Origin: SUG2458 sp051872335 | Lineage (GTDB): Bacteria; Bacillota_I; Bacilli_A; RFN20; CAG-826 | Length of the DNA stretch: 64,000 nt | Assembly: GCA_051872335.1 (NCBI GenBank) | Contig: JBJEDT010000045.1 | Location: 62,001-126,000, forward strand | Direction: 5' to 3' | Part shown: one piece after another, positions 44,881 to 54,230 of the stretch | Position numbering within the stretch: position 1 is the stretch's first letter | How the letters are laid out: each line of letters opens with the position of its first letter | Notes under the pieces: model-generated | The model's database searches: none | What the model was told of the DNA's origin: nothing | Seen by the model: the letters and a program-made list of their open reading frames with translations, nothing else | Translations under genes and position numbers: made by a program

Positions 44881-45886
44881 ATGTATAAAATAGCAACAAA
44901 CAAAGAACGTGAAGCATTATTCATTAATACGGCTTCAAAAATGGGTATTGATTCTGCAATTGTAGAAAAAGACTTTTGGGTTTGCTTAACACTTGATTAT
45001 CTTTTTCATCATTCACAATGGAAATCATCTTTTGCATTCAAAGGAGGAACAAGTCTAAGTAAAGTCTACAATTTAATTGAACGATTTTCTGAAGACATAG
45101 ATTTAATTTTAGACTGGCGCGTAATCGGATATAGCGAAAACGAACCCTGGGAGAAAAGATCAAATACAAAACAACAAAAATTTATAGAGGATTCTAGAAA
45201 GAGACTATTTAAATATCTTGCCGATGAATTTCTACCTGGTTTCAAATCTGATATGGAGAAATTATTAAACCAGGAATTACATATTTTCATTAATGAAGAT
45301 GATCCTGGGACAATTAACTTTGAGTATCCTAGTTTTTTTTAATAACGAATCTATCTTACGAGTTATACGCTTAGAAATTGGTGCACTATCAGCATGGTCA
45401 CCAACACAAAAAGCATCTATTGAACCATACGTTGCAGAATATTATCCAATGTTATTCGAGAAAAAAGAAACAGAAATTATTACAACAACTGCTGAAAGAA
45501 CATTTTGGGAAAAAGCTACCATTCTCCATCAAGAAGCACTAAGGCCAAAAGACTCTATAATTCCTGCAAGATACTCTCGTCATTATTATGATATGTATTG
45601 CCTGGCAAAATCACAAGTTAAAGAGCTTGCGTTAAGTCAACCAGATTTACTTATCCAGGTAGCTGAATTTAAACAAAAATTTTATCCTCGGGGATGGGCA
45701 AAATACGAACTTGCAAAAGTTGGTTCTTTAAAACTTTACCCTGCGGAACATAGTATTCAAGAATTAAAAAAAGATTATGCAAAAATGCGTAAAATGATTT
45801 ATGGGCACTATCCTTCTTTTGATGATATTCTTGATACAATCATGAAACTTGAGAAAGAAATTAACTCTCTCTTAATTTCTATATAA
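44881..45886 (+). pseudogene. abiEii: AbiEii nucleotidyltransferase toxin, frameshifted at a T8 tract
   Basis: The first frame (44881-45342, 153 residues) carries the nucleotidyltransferase site: KGGTSLSK at residues 54-61 and the DxD-type EDIDL at 71-75. It stops at TAA inside a run of eight T (45333-45340). With seven T the frame would continue without break into 45341-45886 (NNESILRVIRLEIGALSAW, then HHYYDMYCLA), giving a normal toxin of about 334 residues. Possible causes: a true inactivating mutation, a phase-variable tract, or a sequencing error in a homopolymer. Confidence 0.85.
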
Positions 45887-45932
45887 CAGTAGTTTTAAAA
45901 CTATATATTCTCTACTGCGAATTTATTCTATA

Positions 45933-45977
45933 AAAACCTCACCTTTGAGTTATTAACTCTTTAGTGAGGTTTTCTTT
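45933..45977 (+). terminator. Terminator of the AbiE operon
   Basis: AACCTCAC and GTGAGGTT (45935-45942 with 45964-45971) pair, followed by TTCTTTT. Confidence 0.8.
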
Positions 45978-46076
45978 TGATTATATTTACTTTTACTATT
46001 TTATATATTTATTTATTCATTAAAGTTCATATTTCATTTTCTATTTTTAAAGTAAAATTCTATCTTCATTATGTAA

Positions 46077-49000
46077 TTATCTATTATTAATAGCATCAAT
46101 TGGTTGCTTACGAGCAATCCTATATACTGGAAGTGCTGAAGCAAGTAAAGCAACTAATAATGAAATTAATGCAATTAAAATAATTTGACGAGGGCCAAAT
46201 AGTAATAACGTTATATTAAATCCAGCTTCTAATCGTAAACTCTTATTTATAAAGTAAGCTACGACACCAGTTGAAATAGCAGATAATATAAAATTAATAA
46301 AAGCAATAACTACACTCTCATTAAAGAAAATACTAAATACATCTTTCTTACGGGCACCAATTGCACGAAGAATACCAATTTCTCTTTTCTTATATGTAAT
46401 TGAAACACTGATAAAGTTAGCAAGCATTAAACCTGCGAAAACTGAGAAGAAAATACCTACATATAAGAATATTGAGGAAGTCTCTTCAATAAATTCATTA
46501 ATAAAATCAATCGAACTCATGACCGAATTACGTATTTGAAACTTAAAGAATAATTCATTATTTTCTTCATCTTGATAATAGTTTTTAATTAATTTTTTTA
46601 ATTCTTCTGTCGATGTAGGCATCGTACTAATAGCTTTAGCATATACACCATCTCCATATTTAGCTAAGAAAGTTGAAGATCCAATTAGGGTATAATTATA
46701 TTCCCAATATTTAAAACTATCATCGAATGAATGCATATACAAACCAACAATCTTATAATCATCATTTCGAATAGCTAACATATCATCATTACTATAAGGT
46801 GGGTATTCAGCTGATGTAATATAATATTTATCAAAATTATTAATTAACCATTGTCTAAATGTAGAATCACTTAATAAAGCTTTACCATTATTACTATTAA
46901 GTTTAGAATAATATTCATCAAATTGAATATATTCATCACTAGTATAGAAAGAAATATCTTCTGATGATTTATAAATGTAATAATTATATAAAGACTCCAT
47001 AGCAACTTTAAAATCAATAACAAATTCATCATCATTTAATGAAGTCTTTGAAGATGTATATCCATTTAAAAAAGCAACATCTGCAGGATTATATTCAGTG
47101 GTATTTGTAAAATAAAGTCTTCTAATACCATCATTCATGTGAAGACCATCATAGTTATAATCTTTTGCTATTAAGAAAAATGCATCATCAGTATTACTTA
47201 ACTTCATTATTGGATTAATATGAGCATCAACAAAACCTGGTGCAACAAACGTTACTGAATGTAAACTATAATCAATGAGTTCACTAAAAGCTTGCATCTC
47301 TGAATAGTCACTACTACTTAATGAACCTATAGTTTTATTAATGGACTTTTCTTTCTTCTCTTGATATTTACTATCATCTAATTTAGTATCAACTACACCA
47401 ACAATTTTATAATATTCTGTTTCACTTACTTCATAATTATAATAAGCAAGTGTTGCTCCTATTACATCATGATAAGAAGAAATATTTTTGGCTTCTAATA
47501 GAGTATATTCATTAAAGACAACTTTAATTTCATTTAGGTTATCTAATCCTACTACACTATTCCATTCCAAGTTGTTTTCAGTTAACATATATAAATCTTC
47601 TTTAGTTATGTCATCTTGAGATACATATTTTGTTACATAGAAAGGACCTTTAGCTAAAAAATCTTCTTTAGTTAATACAGTATTAAATTCTTCACTAAAT
47701 AAATTAATATGTTCTAATTCAGTAGATGTAACTTCTCCATCATTATTAGAATCCTCATATTTATAAACATAACTACATATATCTGAAAGAGTTAATACTT
47801 CTCCTTCTTGCTTAATACCACAGTAATCAAATAATTCATATATATATTTTGTTATAGCAATTTCTTTATTATTAGTAGGTAATCTTCCTTCAATTATTTC
47901 ACAATCAAATGTTTTTAAATCCTCATTAGTCATTTCAACAAATCCAGTTGAATAACCACTAAAATAACTATTATTGTAAGTACCTATAATAATGGCATCC
48001 TTTTCAAATAACTGGGTTTCTAATGAAAAATTATTTCCTCCTGGAGTGTAAATAGGTTTAACATTTAAACCAGTCTTTTCCTTTAATAATTCAATATGTG
48101 CATTACTCATATTTGCACTATTATAATAATAACTGTCTACTCTATTACCATCTACATCATAATAGTAACTAATTTGTTGTTTTTCTCCACTAAAACACAA
48201 TGATTTAAAATCACTATCAATAAAAGACTGAACTGTCGCATCTTCTTTATTATAACTAGCAAATGTATCAGCTAATCCAAACATAGTAAAAGAAACAAGA
48301 GATAATAAAATAGTCATAAATAATCTAAATGGTTTATTCTTTAGACCACTAGCACCCATTTTAAAAGAATCACGTAAACGTAATTTAGATTTAATAAATT
48401 TTAATTCATTTTTATCATATGAAATATCTTTGTGATCTGAGGAAGTAGTTTCAGTGAAAATTTCTGTTTTTCCTTCTTCAGAAATATTTGACAATTGTTT
48501 AAATTTATCATTATTTTCTTTGTCACAAGAAATAATTTTTTCTCCTGTAGATTTATTTAAAATCTTAACAATTTGTTCAACTTCATCATTTGTAACCATA
48601 TGGTTAGGAGCAATACGAATTATATTATCACCGATTAAATCAATGTTATTAGCAACACTTTTTGGTTCTACATAACGTTTAGTATCATCACCAATAACAA
48701 CACCATCTTTCATCTCGATAATTCGATCTGCATATTGTTCAGCGTATTCTCTATCATGAGAAACAATAATAACTAATTTATCTTTAGAAAGTTTTTTTAA
48801 TGTGTCGAAAACTTGAGCTCCAGTTGCTGAATCTAATGCACCTGTTGGTTCATCAGCAATAATGATTTCTGGATCTTTAATTAATGCTCGAGCAATAGCA
48901 ACACGTTGCTTTTGACCTCCAGATAATTCAGTCGTTTTACGATTACCTTGAGCACTTAAATCAACCATATCTAAAAGTTCTTGAACTTTTGCTGGTGTTG

Positions 49001-49346
49001 CTTTTTTACCTTGTAACTCTAAAGCTAAAGCAATATTCTTAGCAATATTAAATTCGCTTAAAATATTATATTCTTGGAAAATGAAACCAACAAATGTATT
49101 TCTATAACTATCAAAGTCACTTCCAGAAAATTCTTTTGAAGATTTACCTTTAATGATGATTTCTCCAGAATCAAATTTATCTAATCCACCGATTACATTA
49201 AGTAAAGTAGATTTACCACAACCAGATTTACCTAAAATGAATACCATTCCTTTTTCTTCAAACTTAATAGATATATTATTAAGAGCATGAACAGGTTTAC
49301 CATTTTTAGGTTTATATGTCTTATCTATATTTCTTAACTCTAACAT
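46077..49346 (-). CDS. ABC exporter with fused ATPase and FtsX-type permease
   Basis: 1089 residues in one chain. Residues 1-225 are a MacB-type ATPase (Walker A GKSGCGKST at 39-47, LSGGQKQRVAIARAL, DEPTGALDS). After a linker come one membrane helix (about 340), a very large extracytoplasmic domain (about 365-940) and three C-terminal helices with the FtsX motif (YKKREIGILRAIGARKKDVFSIF). Such exporters handle peptides, lipids or antibiotics, often with a sensor system. The external domain includes an EF-hand-like loop, DSNNDGEVTSTE, near residue 530. Single gene with no accessory protein. Confidence 0.9.
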   Translation of the reverse strand: MLELRNIDKTYKPKNGKPVHALNNISIKFEEKGMVFILGKSGCGKSTLLNVIGGLDKFDSGEIIIKGKSSKEFSGSDFDSYRNTFVGFIFQEYNILSEFNIAKNIALALELQGKKATPAKVQELLDMVDLSAQGNRKTTELSGGQKQRVAIARALIKDPEIIIADEPTGALDSATGAQVFDTLKKLSKDKLVIIVSHDREYAEQYADRIIEMKDGVVIGDDTKRYVEPKSVANNIDLIGDNIIRIAPNHMVTNDEVEQIVKILNKSTGEKIISCDKENNDKFKQLSNISEEGKTEIFTETTSSDHKDISYDKNELKFIKSKLRLRDSFKMGASGLKNKPFRLFMTILLSLVSFTMFGLADTFASYNKEDATVQSFIDSDFKSLCFSGEKQQISYYYDVDGNRVDSYYYNSANMSNAHIELLKEKTGLNVKPIYTPGGNNFSLETQLFEKDAIIIGTYNNSYFSGYSTGFVEMTNEDLKTFDCEIIEGRLPTNNKEIAITKYIYELFDYCGIKQEGEVLTLSDICSYVYKYEDSNNDGEVTSTELEHINLFSEEFNTVLTKEDFLAKGPFYVTKYVSQDDITKEDLYMLTENNLEWNSVVGLDNLNEIKVVFNEYTLLEAKNISSYHDVIGATLAYYNYEVSETEYYKIVGVVDTKLDDSKYQEKKEKSINKTIGSLSSSDYSEMQAFSELIDYSLHSVTFVAPGFVDAHINPIMKLSNTDDAFFLIAKDYNYDGLHMNDGIRRLYFTNTTEYNPADVAFLNGYTSSKTSLNDDEFVIDFKVAMESLYNYYIYKSSEDISFYTSDEYIQFDEYYSKLNSNNGKALLSDSTFRQWLINNFDKYYITSAEYPPYSNDDMLAIRNDDYKIVGLYMHSFDDSFKYWEYNYTLIGSSTFLAKYGDGVYAKAISTMPTSTEELKKLIKNYYQDEENNELFFKFQIRNSVMSSIDFINEFIEETSSIFLYVGIFFSVFAGLMLANFISVSITYKKREIGILRAIGARKKDVFSIFFNESVVIAFINFILSAISTGVVAYFINKSLRLEAGFNITLLLFGPRQIILIALISLLVALLASALPVYRIARKQPIDAINNR

Positions 49347-49403
49347 AATTAGCCCTCTAGTCTTTCTTTATTAATTATCGTTATTCTAACACATATATAT
49401 ACT

Positions 49404-49430
49404 AAAAAGTAGTGCCATTATTGGCACTAC
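49404..49430 (-). terminator. Terminator downstream of a lipoprotein gene
   Basis: GTAGTGCCA and TGGCACTAC (49409-49417 with 49422-49430) pair on the minus strand, followed by T5. Confidence 0.8.
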
Positions 49431-49448
49431 ATTTCCATATTATATACT

Positions 49449-49907
49449 TTAATTTTTTATTATTGTAATATTCATCTTAGCTGATTCACCAGCTATTCTA
49501 AAATGAATTTTACCAATTACAGAATTAACTAAAATAGTTCCGTTATAAGGGAAACCTATAGTTTGAATTCTTTTACCATCTTGATATATAAAGAAATCTC
49601 CATTACCAGACTCTATTAAAGAAGTAACAGTAAAACTAGTTGCTTCATTAATAGTATAAGAAGTAATATCACTGACTCCAGAAAAGATATTACACTTAAA
49701 TGTTGTTTTATTATTCTTTGTAGTAGTAGAAGACATATTAAATAATGAATGTGTATGTTTATCTAATAAATCTTCTTCAGTTAAACTACATAATGATGTA
49801 TCTTCTTCTCCATTAGTATCTTCTATATGACTTAAATTATTAAAACCACATGAAGCTAATGTAAATATTGATAATAAATAAATTAATGTTTTATTAAAGT
49901 TTTTCAT
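49449..49907 (-). CDS. Small secreted lipoprotein
   Basis: About 152 residues with a signal peptide, lipobox (FTLASC) and a beta-rich mature part with many Thr and Ser; the end (SAKMNITIIKN) is a plain beta strand. Fits small surface lipoproteins with a jelly-roll-like fold, but no family is recognised. I take the ATG at 49907 with GAGGTGAAAAAT upstream. Confidence 0.6.
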   Translation of the reverse strand: MKNFNKTLIYLLSIFTLASCGFNNLSHIEDTNGEEDTSLCSLTEEDLLDKHTHSLFNMSSTTTKNNKTTFKCNIFSGVSDITSYTINEATSFTVTSLIESGNGDFFIYQDGKRIQTIGFPYNGTILVNSVIGKIHFRIAGESAKMNITIIKN

Positions 49908-49994
49908 ATTTTTCACCTCGTTAATAATGATAATACTTTTTGTATTAGATTTAAGTAATATTTTATTTATCTACTTTAATGATCGTTTTTATAT

Positions 49995-50399
49995 TTATCT
50001 TATTAAAAGTTTAATTAGTTCTTTATCAGCAGGAGCAAAATCTAGATTAATTAAATCTTCGTTTGTAGCCCATTTTTTATTAATGTGTTCAGATAAAATA
50101 AGATTACCTTCTACTAATTTACATTTATAAGCATATAGTGTTATTGAAAAATCCTCATAAGGGGCTAGATTTGTATATTCATAACTAAAAGCGCCTAGGT
50201 ATTCAAGTGGTTCAACCAATGAATCTAACTCTTCTTTAATTTCTCTAATGATAGTATCCTCATGGGTTTCATTACTCTCTACTTTTCCTCCTGGAAATTC
50301 CCACTTACCTTCAAGGGCTCTACCAGGTCCTCTTTGAGTACAAAATATTTTATTTTCACTGTCATAAATAACCGCACATACAACTTCATAATGTTTCAT
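49995..50399 (-). CDS. Nudix hydrolase (MutT/8-oxo-dGTP or CTP pyrophosphohydrolase-like)
   Basis: 134 residues with a complete Nudix box starting at GGKVESNETHEDTIIREI (about residues 37-54) and EELDSL after it; FCTQRGPGRALEGKWEFPGG is typical of MutT-type housecleaning enzymes. It starts one base after the stop of the upstream helicase gene, so the two are translationally coupled and probably act in one process. In similar neighbourhoods the pair is called mutT plus DUF3427 helicase. Confidence 0.9.
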   Translation of the reverse strand: MKHYEVVCAVIYDSENKIFCTQRGPGRALEGKWEFPGGKVESNETHEDTIIREIKEELDSLVEPLEYLGAFSYEYTNLAPYEDFSITLYAYKCKLVEGNLILSEHINKKWATNEDLINLDFAPADKELIKLLIR

Positions 50400-50400
50400 A

Positions 50401-53184
50401 CTAATTCATCTCCTTATCAGGAATTTCAAAGTCAAAGAAAAACTCTTTATCAACTTCAGAGTCAAGTAAAACATCGAATAATAAAGTTGGAACATTATTT
50501 GTACTTCCATTTTTATTATATACAGTGACAAATGACTCTCTTGCATTTGTAAAACTTCCTGTACCAAAATAAGTAAATGGTAATGTTATACCATCTTCAC
50601 TATCCATTTTTCTAACAAATAAATGAACAATTTTTGTATTTCTTAGTTTTTGTCCAATGTTGTTATCCCATTTCGTATTATTTTCTGATTCCCATTGGAA
50701 AATTTTAGATGATAAAAATCTATCTTTATAATTCATTCTTTCTTGTTTAGACTTGTCCTTATTTAATCCAACAAATAAATAAGTTTCACCATTTTCATCA
50801 AACTTAGTTCCTTTCATAAACATCAAATTTGGCTGACAAAGTGAACGCATGATTTGTTCTTTGTAATAATTACCATATTTCTTAAACTTTGTATTAAAAT
50901 CACCAAATTCTATATCATATCTAGTTAATCCATATTCCAAAGTATCTTTTACATATTCAGTAAAATCGTTGCGCGTTTTAGAAATATTAAGTTTATTATC
51001 CTCAGAAACAATTTTTTCTTTTTTTAATAAATATAAGGCATTGTTTAATGTGTCGGATGTCGTTCTAGAAGTATAATTTACTAAACACTCTAAATCTAAA
51101 TCATCTTTAAATAGCAATTCACGAATAATTAAAAATTCATCTGGCCTTACTAAAGGTAATAATTCTTCTATGGTATCAACTAAAGTAATTTCATCATCGT
51201 CAAAAATTGGTAAAGATTCTTCACCTATTTTTTTCATAAAAGTATAATAACTCTTATTCTTTCCGCCACGCATTGTAGATTTAATAAATCTTAACAAATT
51301 TGGAGAGCAATCTGAATTTAAATAATCCATATGTGAAGGATAAGTTTCACAATGCAAATACTCTTTAAAATTTTTATAATCTTGTGTTAGAAAATCAATA
51401 GTGTTAAAATTTTGATTTTTTAAATTATCAATAATTTCTTCTTTTGAAAGTTGATCAATATTTATAATTACTCCTGGAATGTCAAGTGTTGAAAAATCTG
51501 TTCTTACTAAATCCATTAAATATGGTTTTTCAATAATTGATGATTTTCCTAATGTGCCTAGTCCCATAGCAATTTGAACTGAACGTTGATAATTGTTGCC
51601 AATAAAATCAAGTACAGTTACATACTCTTTTCCTTCACATTTCCTTAAACCTCGTCCAAGTTGTTGTAAAAAAACAATTTGAGATTCAGTTGGTCTTAAG
51701 AATAAAACCATATTTACACGAGGAATATCTACTCCTTCATTTAAAATATCAACTGTACAAATAATTTCAAGCTTATTATTATCATCTTGCAAATCATTAA
51801 AAGCTTTTATTCTTTGACCCAAATCATTTTTTCCAGTTAGTGAAATAGCACTATATCCCATCTCATTAAAGCTTTCTGCCATTAATGAACAATGAGCTAA
51901 ACTAGTACAAAATGCAATAGCTTTTAATTTGTCTTCTGGTCTATGAGATTCTATTTCTTTGCAAATGAAATCAATATTTGAATTTTTGGCAATTTCTCTA
52001 GTTATGACATCTCTATCTTTTGATTTATAATCAATTAATTTATCCCTAATTCCATAATAATGAAAAGGAACTACTAAATCATTAATTATTGCGTCTCTTA
52101 AATTAAGTTGATAAGGAACATTTCTATCAAATAATTCATAAACATTTTCATTATCCATACGGTCTGCCGTAGCAGTAATTCCAAGCAAGAAACCTGGTTT
52201 AAAATATTCAATTATATTTTTATAAGTTGTAGCAGTACTATGATGCGCTTCATCAATACAAATATAATCAAACTCTCTTGGATCAAATTCTGTCAAATGA
52301 GTTGAAAGCATAACATTAGAAGCAAAAATAAAATCACAATCAATTTCTTTATTATTGCCTACATATAATCCATAAGTTCTTGAAGTACCAAATACTTTTT
52401 TAAAAGTTTCTCTTGCATCAAAAAGAATCTTATCCCTGTGGCAAACAAATAATACTCTTTTGGCATCATAATTTAGTGCGTCAAAAGCACATAGATAAGT
52501 CTTGCCAGAACCAGTCGCCGATATAACAAGAGCTTTATTTACACCCATATCTCTATTTCTTCTTAACTCCTTAAGAGCTTTTCTTTGCATTGAATTTGGT
52601 TTTATTTGATTATTAACGACATCCACATAATCCATATCCCATTTTTCAATAGCATAATCAAGTTGAATTTTATATTTGTTAATTAAGTCTTTACTAAGTT
52701 CTAATGTATTATTCCATAAATCTAAAAACTCTTTTATACCTTGAAAATAACTATTAAATTTTGATCTATCAGTAATAGAAACATTCCATTCAATGTTTTT
52801 AAGAAGAGCAAATCTAGTAATATTTGTTGAACCTATTACTAATTCATTTTTATCATCAAATTCAAAAATATAGCCTTTAGAGTGGAATCCATTTTCACCA
52901 AAACAATTAAAATCTAAATGACATGAAAAATTAGGATACTTGACCATCCATTCAAAAAAAGTTTCTAATGAGGCAATATCAGTAAAATTTTGGTATGTTG
53001 AAGTAATAATTTTTCCTATTACTCCTCTTTCAAGTGCATTAACAATTTCTTTTTCTAAAAGAATAAGTCCTGCCTTTTTAATAAAACTTACTGAAAAGCA
53101 AAAAGACTTACAATTATTAATTGAGTCTTTAATATAATCTAGAAATTTTTCTTGCCCATAATTTGATAAAAATCTATCTTCCAT
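50401..53184 (-). CDS. PLD-nuclease/DEAD-box helicase with DUF3427 domain
   Basis: 927 residues. Residues 1-160 are a phospholipase D-type nuclease domain (GFHSKGYIFEF with H101 and K103, then GSTNITRFALL). Residues 195-560 are a superfamily 2 helicase (ATGSGKT at 223-229, CIDEAHHS, LFLQQLGRGLRK-type motif VI). The C-terminal 350 residues match the DUF3427 region. This nuclease-helicase layout is widespread in genomic islands. It is the first gene of a two-gene operon with a Nudix hydrolase. All motifs look intact, so it should be active on nucleic acid. Confidence 0.9.
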   Translation of the reverse strand: MEDRFLSNYGQEKFLDYIKDSINNCKSFCFSVSFIKKAGLILLEKEIVNALERGVIGKIITSTYQNFTDIASLETFFEWMVKYPNFSCHLDFNCFGENGFHSKGYIFEFDDKNELVIGSTNITRFALLKNIEWNVSITDRSKFNSYFQGIKEFLDLWNNTLELSKDLINKYKIQLDYAIEKWDMDYVDVVNNQIKPNSMQRKALKELRRNRDMGVNKALVISATGSGKTYLCAFDALNYDAKRVLFVCHRDKILFDARETFKKVFGTSRTYGLYVGNNKEIDCDFIFASNVMLSTHLTEFDPREFDYICIDEAHHSTATTYKNIIEYFKPGFLLGITATADRMDNENVYELFDRNVPYQLNLRDAIINDLVVPFHYYGIRDKLIDYKSKDRDVITREIAKNSNIDFICKEIESHRPEDKLKAIAFCTSLAHCSLMAESFNEMGYSAISLTGKNDLGQRIKAFNDLQDDNNKLEIICTVDILNEGVDIPRVNMVLFLRPTESQIVFLQQLGRGLRKCEGKEYVTVLDFIGNNYQRSVQIAMGLGTLGKSSIIEKPYLMDLVRTDFSTLDIPGVIINIDQLSKEEIIDNLKNQNFNTIDFLTQDYKNFKEYLHCETYPSHMDYLNSDCSPNLLRFIKSTMRGGKNKSYYTFMKKIGEESLPIFDDDEITLVDTIEELLPLVRPDEFLIIRELLFKDDLDLECLVNYTSRTTSDTLNNALYLLKKEKIVSEDNKLNISKTRNDFTEYVKDTLEYGLTRYDIEFGDFNTKFKKYGNYYKEQIMRSLCQPNLMFMKGTKFDENGETYLFVGLNKDKSKQERMNYKDRFLSSKIFQWESENNTKWDNNIGQKLRNTKIVHLFVRKMDSEDGITLPFTYFGTGSFTNARESFVTVYNKNGSTNNVPTLLFDVLLDSEVDKEFFFDFEIPDKEMN

Positions 53185-53389
53185 ACTGAAACTCCATTTG
53201 TAAAATTATATCATAGTTAAGATTAATTTTTTAAATAAAAAGTTAAATTAATACCTTTCTTTTAACATAGAAAACTAAAATTTAAAAGTTTTATAATTTT
53301 AATAGTAATAAGTTAGATCTATTATCATAAAACATAATAATTTTTAGAATTTGTATATGCAAAAAGATGATAAATTAATTATTAAATAG

Positions 53390-54066
53390 TACCAACGTGA
53401 AATCACGTTGTTCTGACTAGACCCTATAAGGGCTAATACTCCACCGACCCATAAATGGTCATGGAAGGTCTGACAACCGTGTTCAATACTTGCTACCCTT
53501 TAAAAGGGTCTACATATTCCTTGGTTGACATACTATCAGTCATAAGGTCTTCTTTTTCTTGATCACGAATATATTGTTCAACAACTTTTGTATCAAGGCC
53601 AACAGTTGACACGTAATATCCTTTTGTCCAGAAGACCTTATTGCCAAACTTGTATTTCAAATTTGCAAATCTTTCAAATATCATCAAACTGCTTTTACCT
53701 TTAAGATATCCCATAAAATTTGATACAGCCATTTTTGGTGGTATCTTCACCAACATATGTATGTGATCAGGCATCGCGTGGGCCTCAATAATTTCAACAT
53801 CTTTGTATGCACAAAGTTGTCTTAAAATTGCACCTATCTCAGCTCGTATTTCTCATAGATTACTTTTCTTCTATATTTCGGAACAAATACGATATGATAC
53901 TTACAATTCCATCGCGTGTGTGATAAACTAGAATCATCATTCATGAGTGATAACCTCCTTTATGTTAATTTTGGTTGCCAGACCATAATTATCATATCGT
54001 GAGGCTTTTTCTTTTTCTACCACATCGCTTAAGCTTTTCATTTCTCACACGTGGTAACGTGTGGTT
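53390..54066 (-). mobile_element. IS200-type insertion sequence, inactive
   Basis: About 680 bases bounded by hairpins that mark the ends of IS200 elements: CAACGTGA/TCACGTTG at 53393-53410 and CACACGT/ACGTGTG at 54046-54063. It holds only a Y1 transposase gene, with a frameshift, and no tnpB. It lies in the gap between the PLD-helicase and the BspA-like surface protein genes. Exact ends are estimates. Confidence 0.75.
53493..53944 (-). pseudogene. tnpA: IS200/IS605-type Y1 transposase TnpA, frameshifted
   Basis: From the ATG at 53944 the frame reads SLSHTRWNCKYHIVFVPKYR, then hits TAG near 53848; one base over it resumes as EIRAEIGAILRQLCAYKDVE and runs to 53493. The HUH motif is present (HAMPDHIHMLV) and the catalytic tyrosine lies in VVEQYIRDQ near the end. 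A one-base indel around 53850 separates the two parts. A strong ribosome site (AAAGGAGGTTATCACTC) still precedes the start. The element probably cannot move by itself. Confidence 0.88.
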
Positions 54067-54230
54067 TTCATCTCCTTTGGAGATAATAAAAAGATTAATG
54101 CTATCAAAGCATTAACCTTAAAATATATAGTTACGCAACTTGTAGCTTTATTGTGTATATTCGTTATATAAGAATTCAAATAAGAGAGTCTTTTTTAAAG
54201 ATATTATAAAAATAATTTAAAAATATTTAA

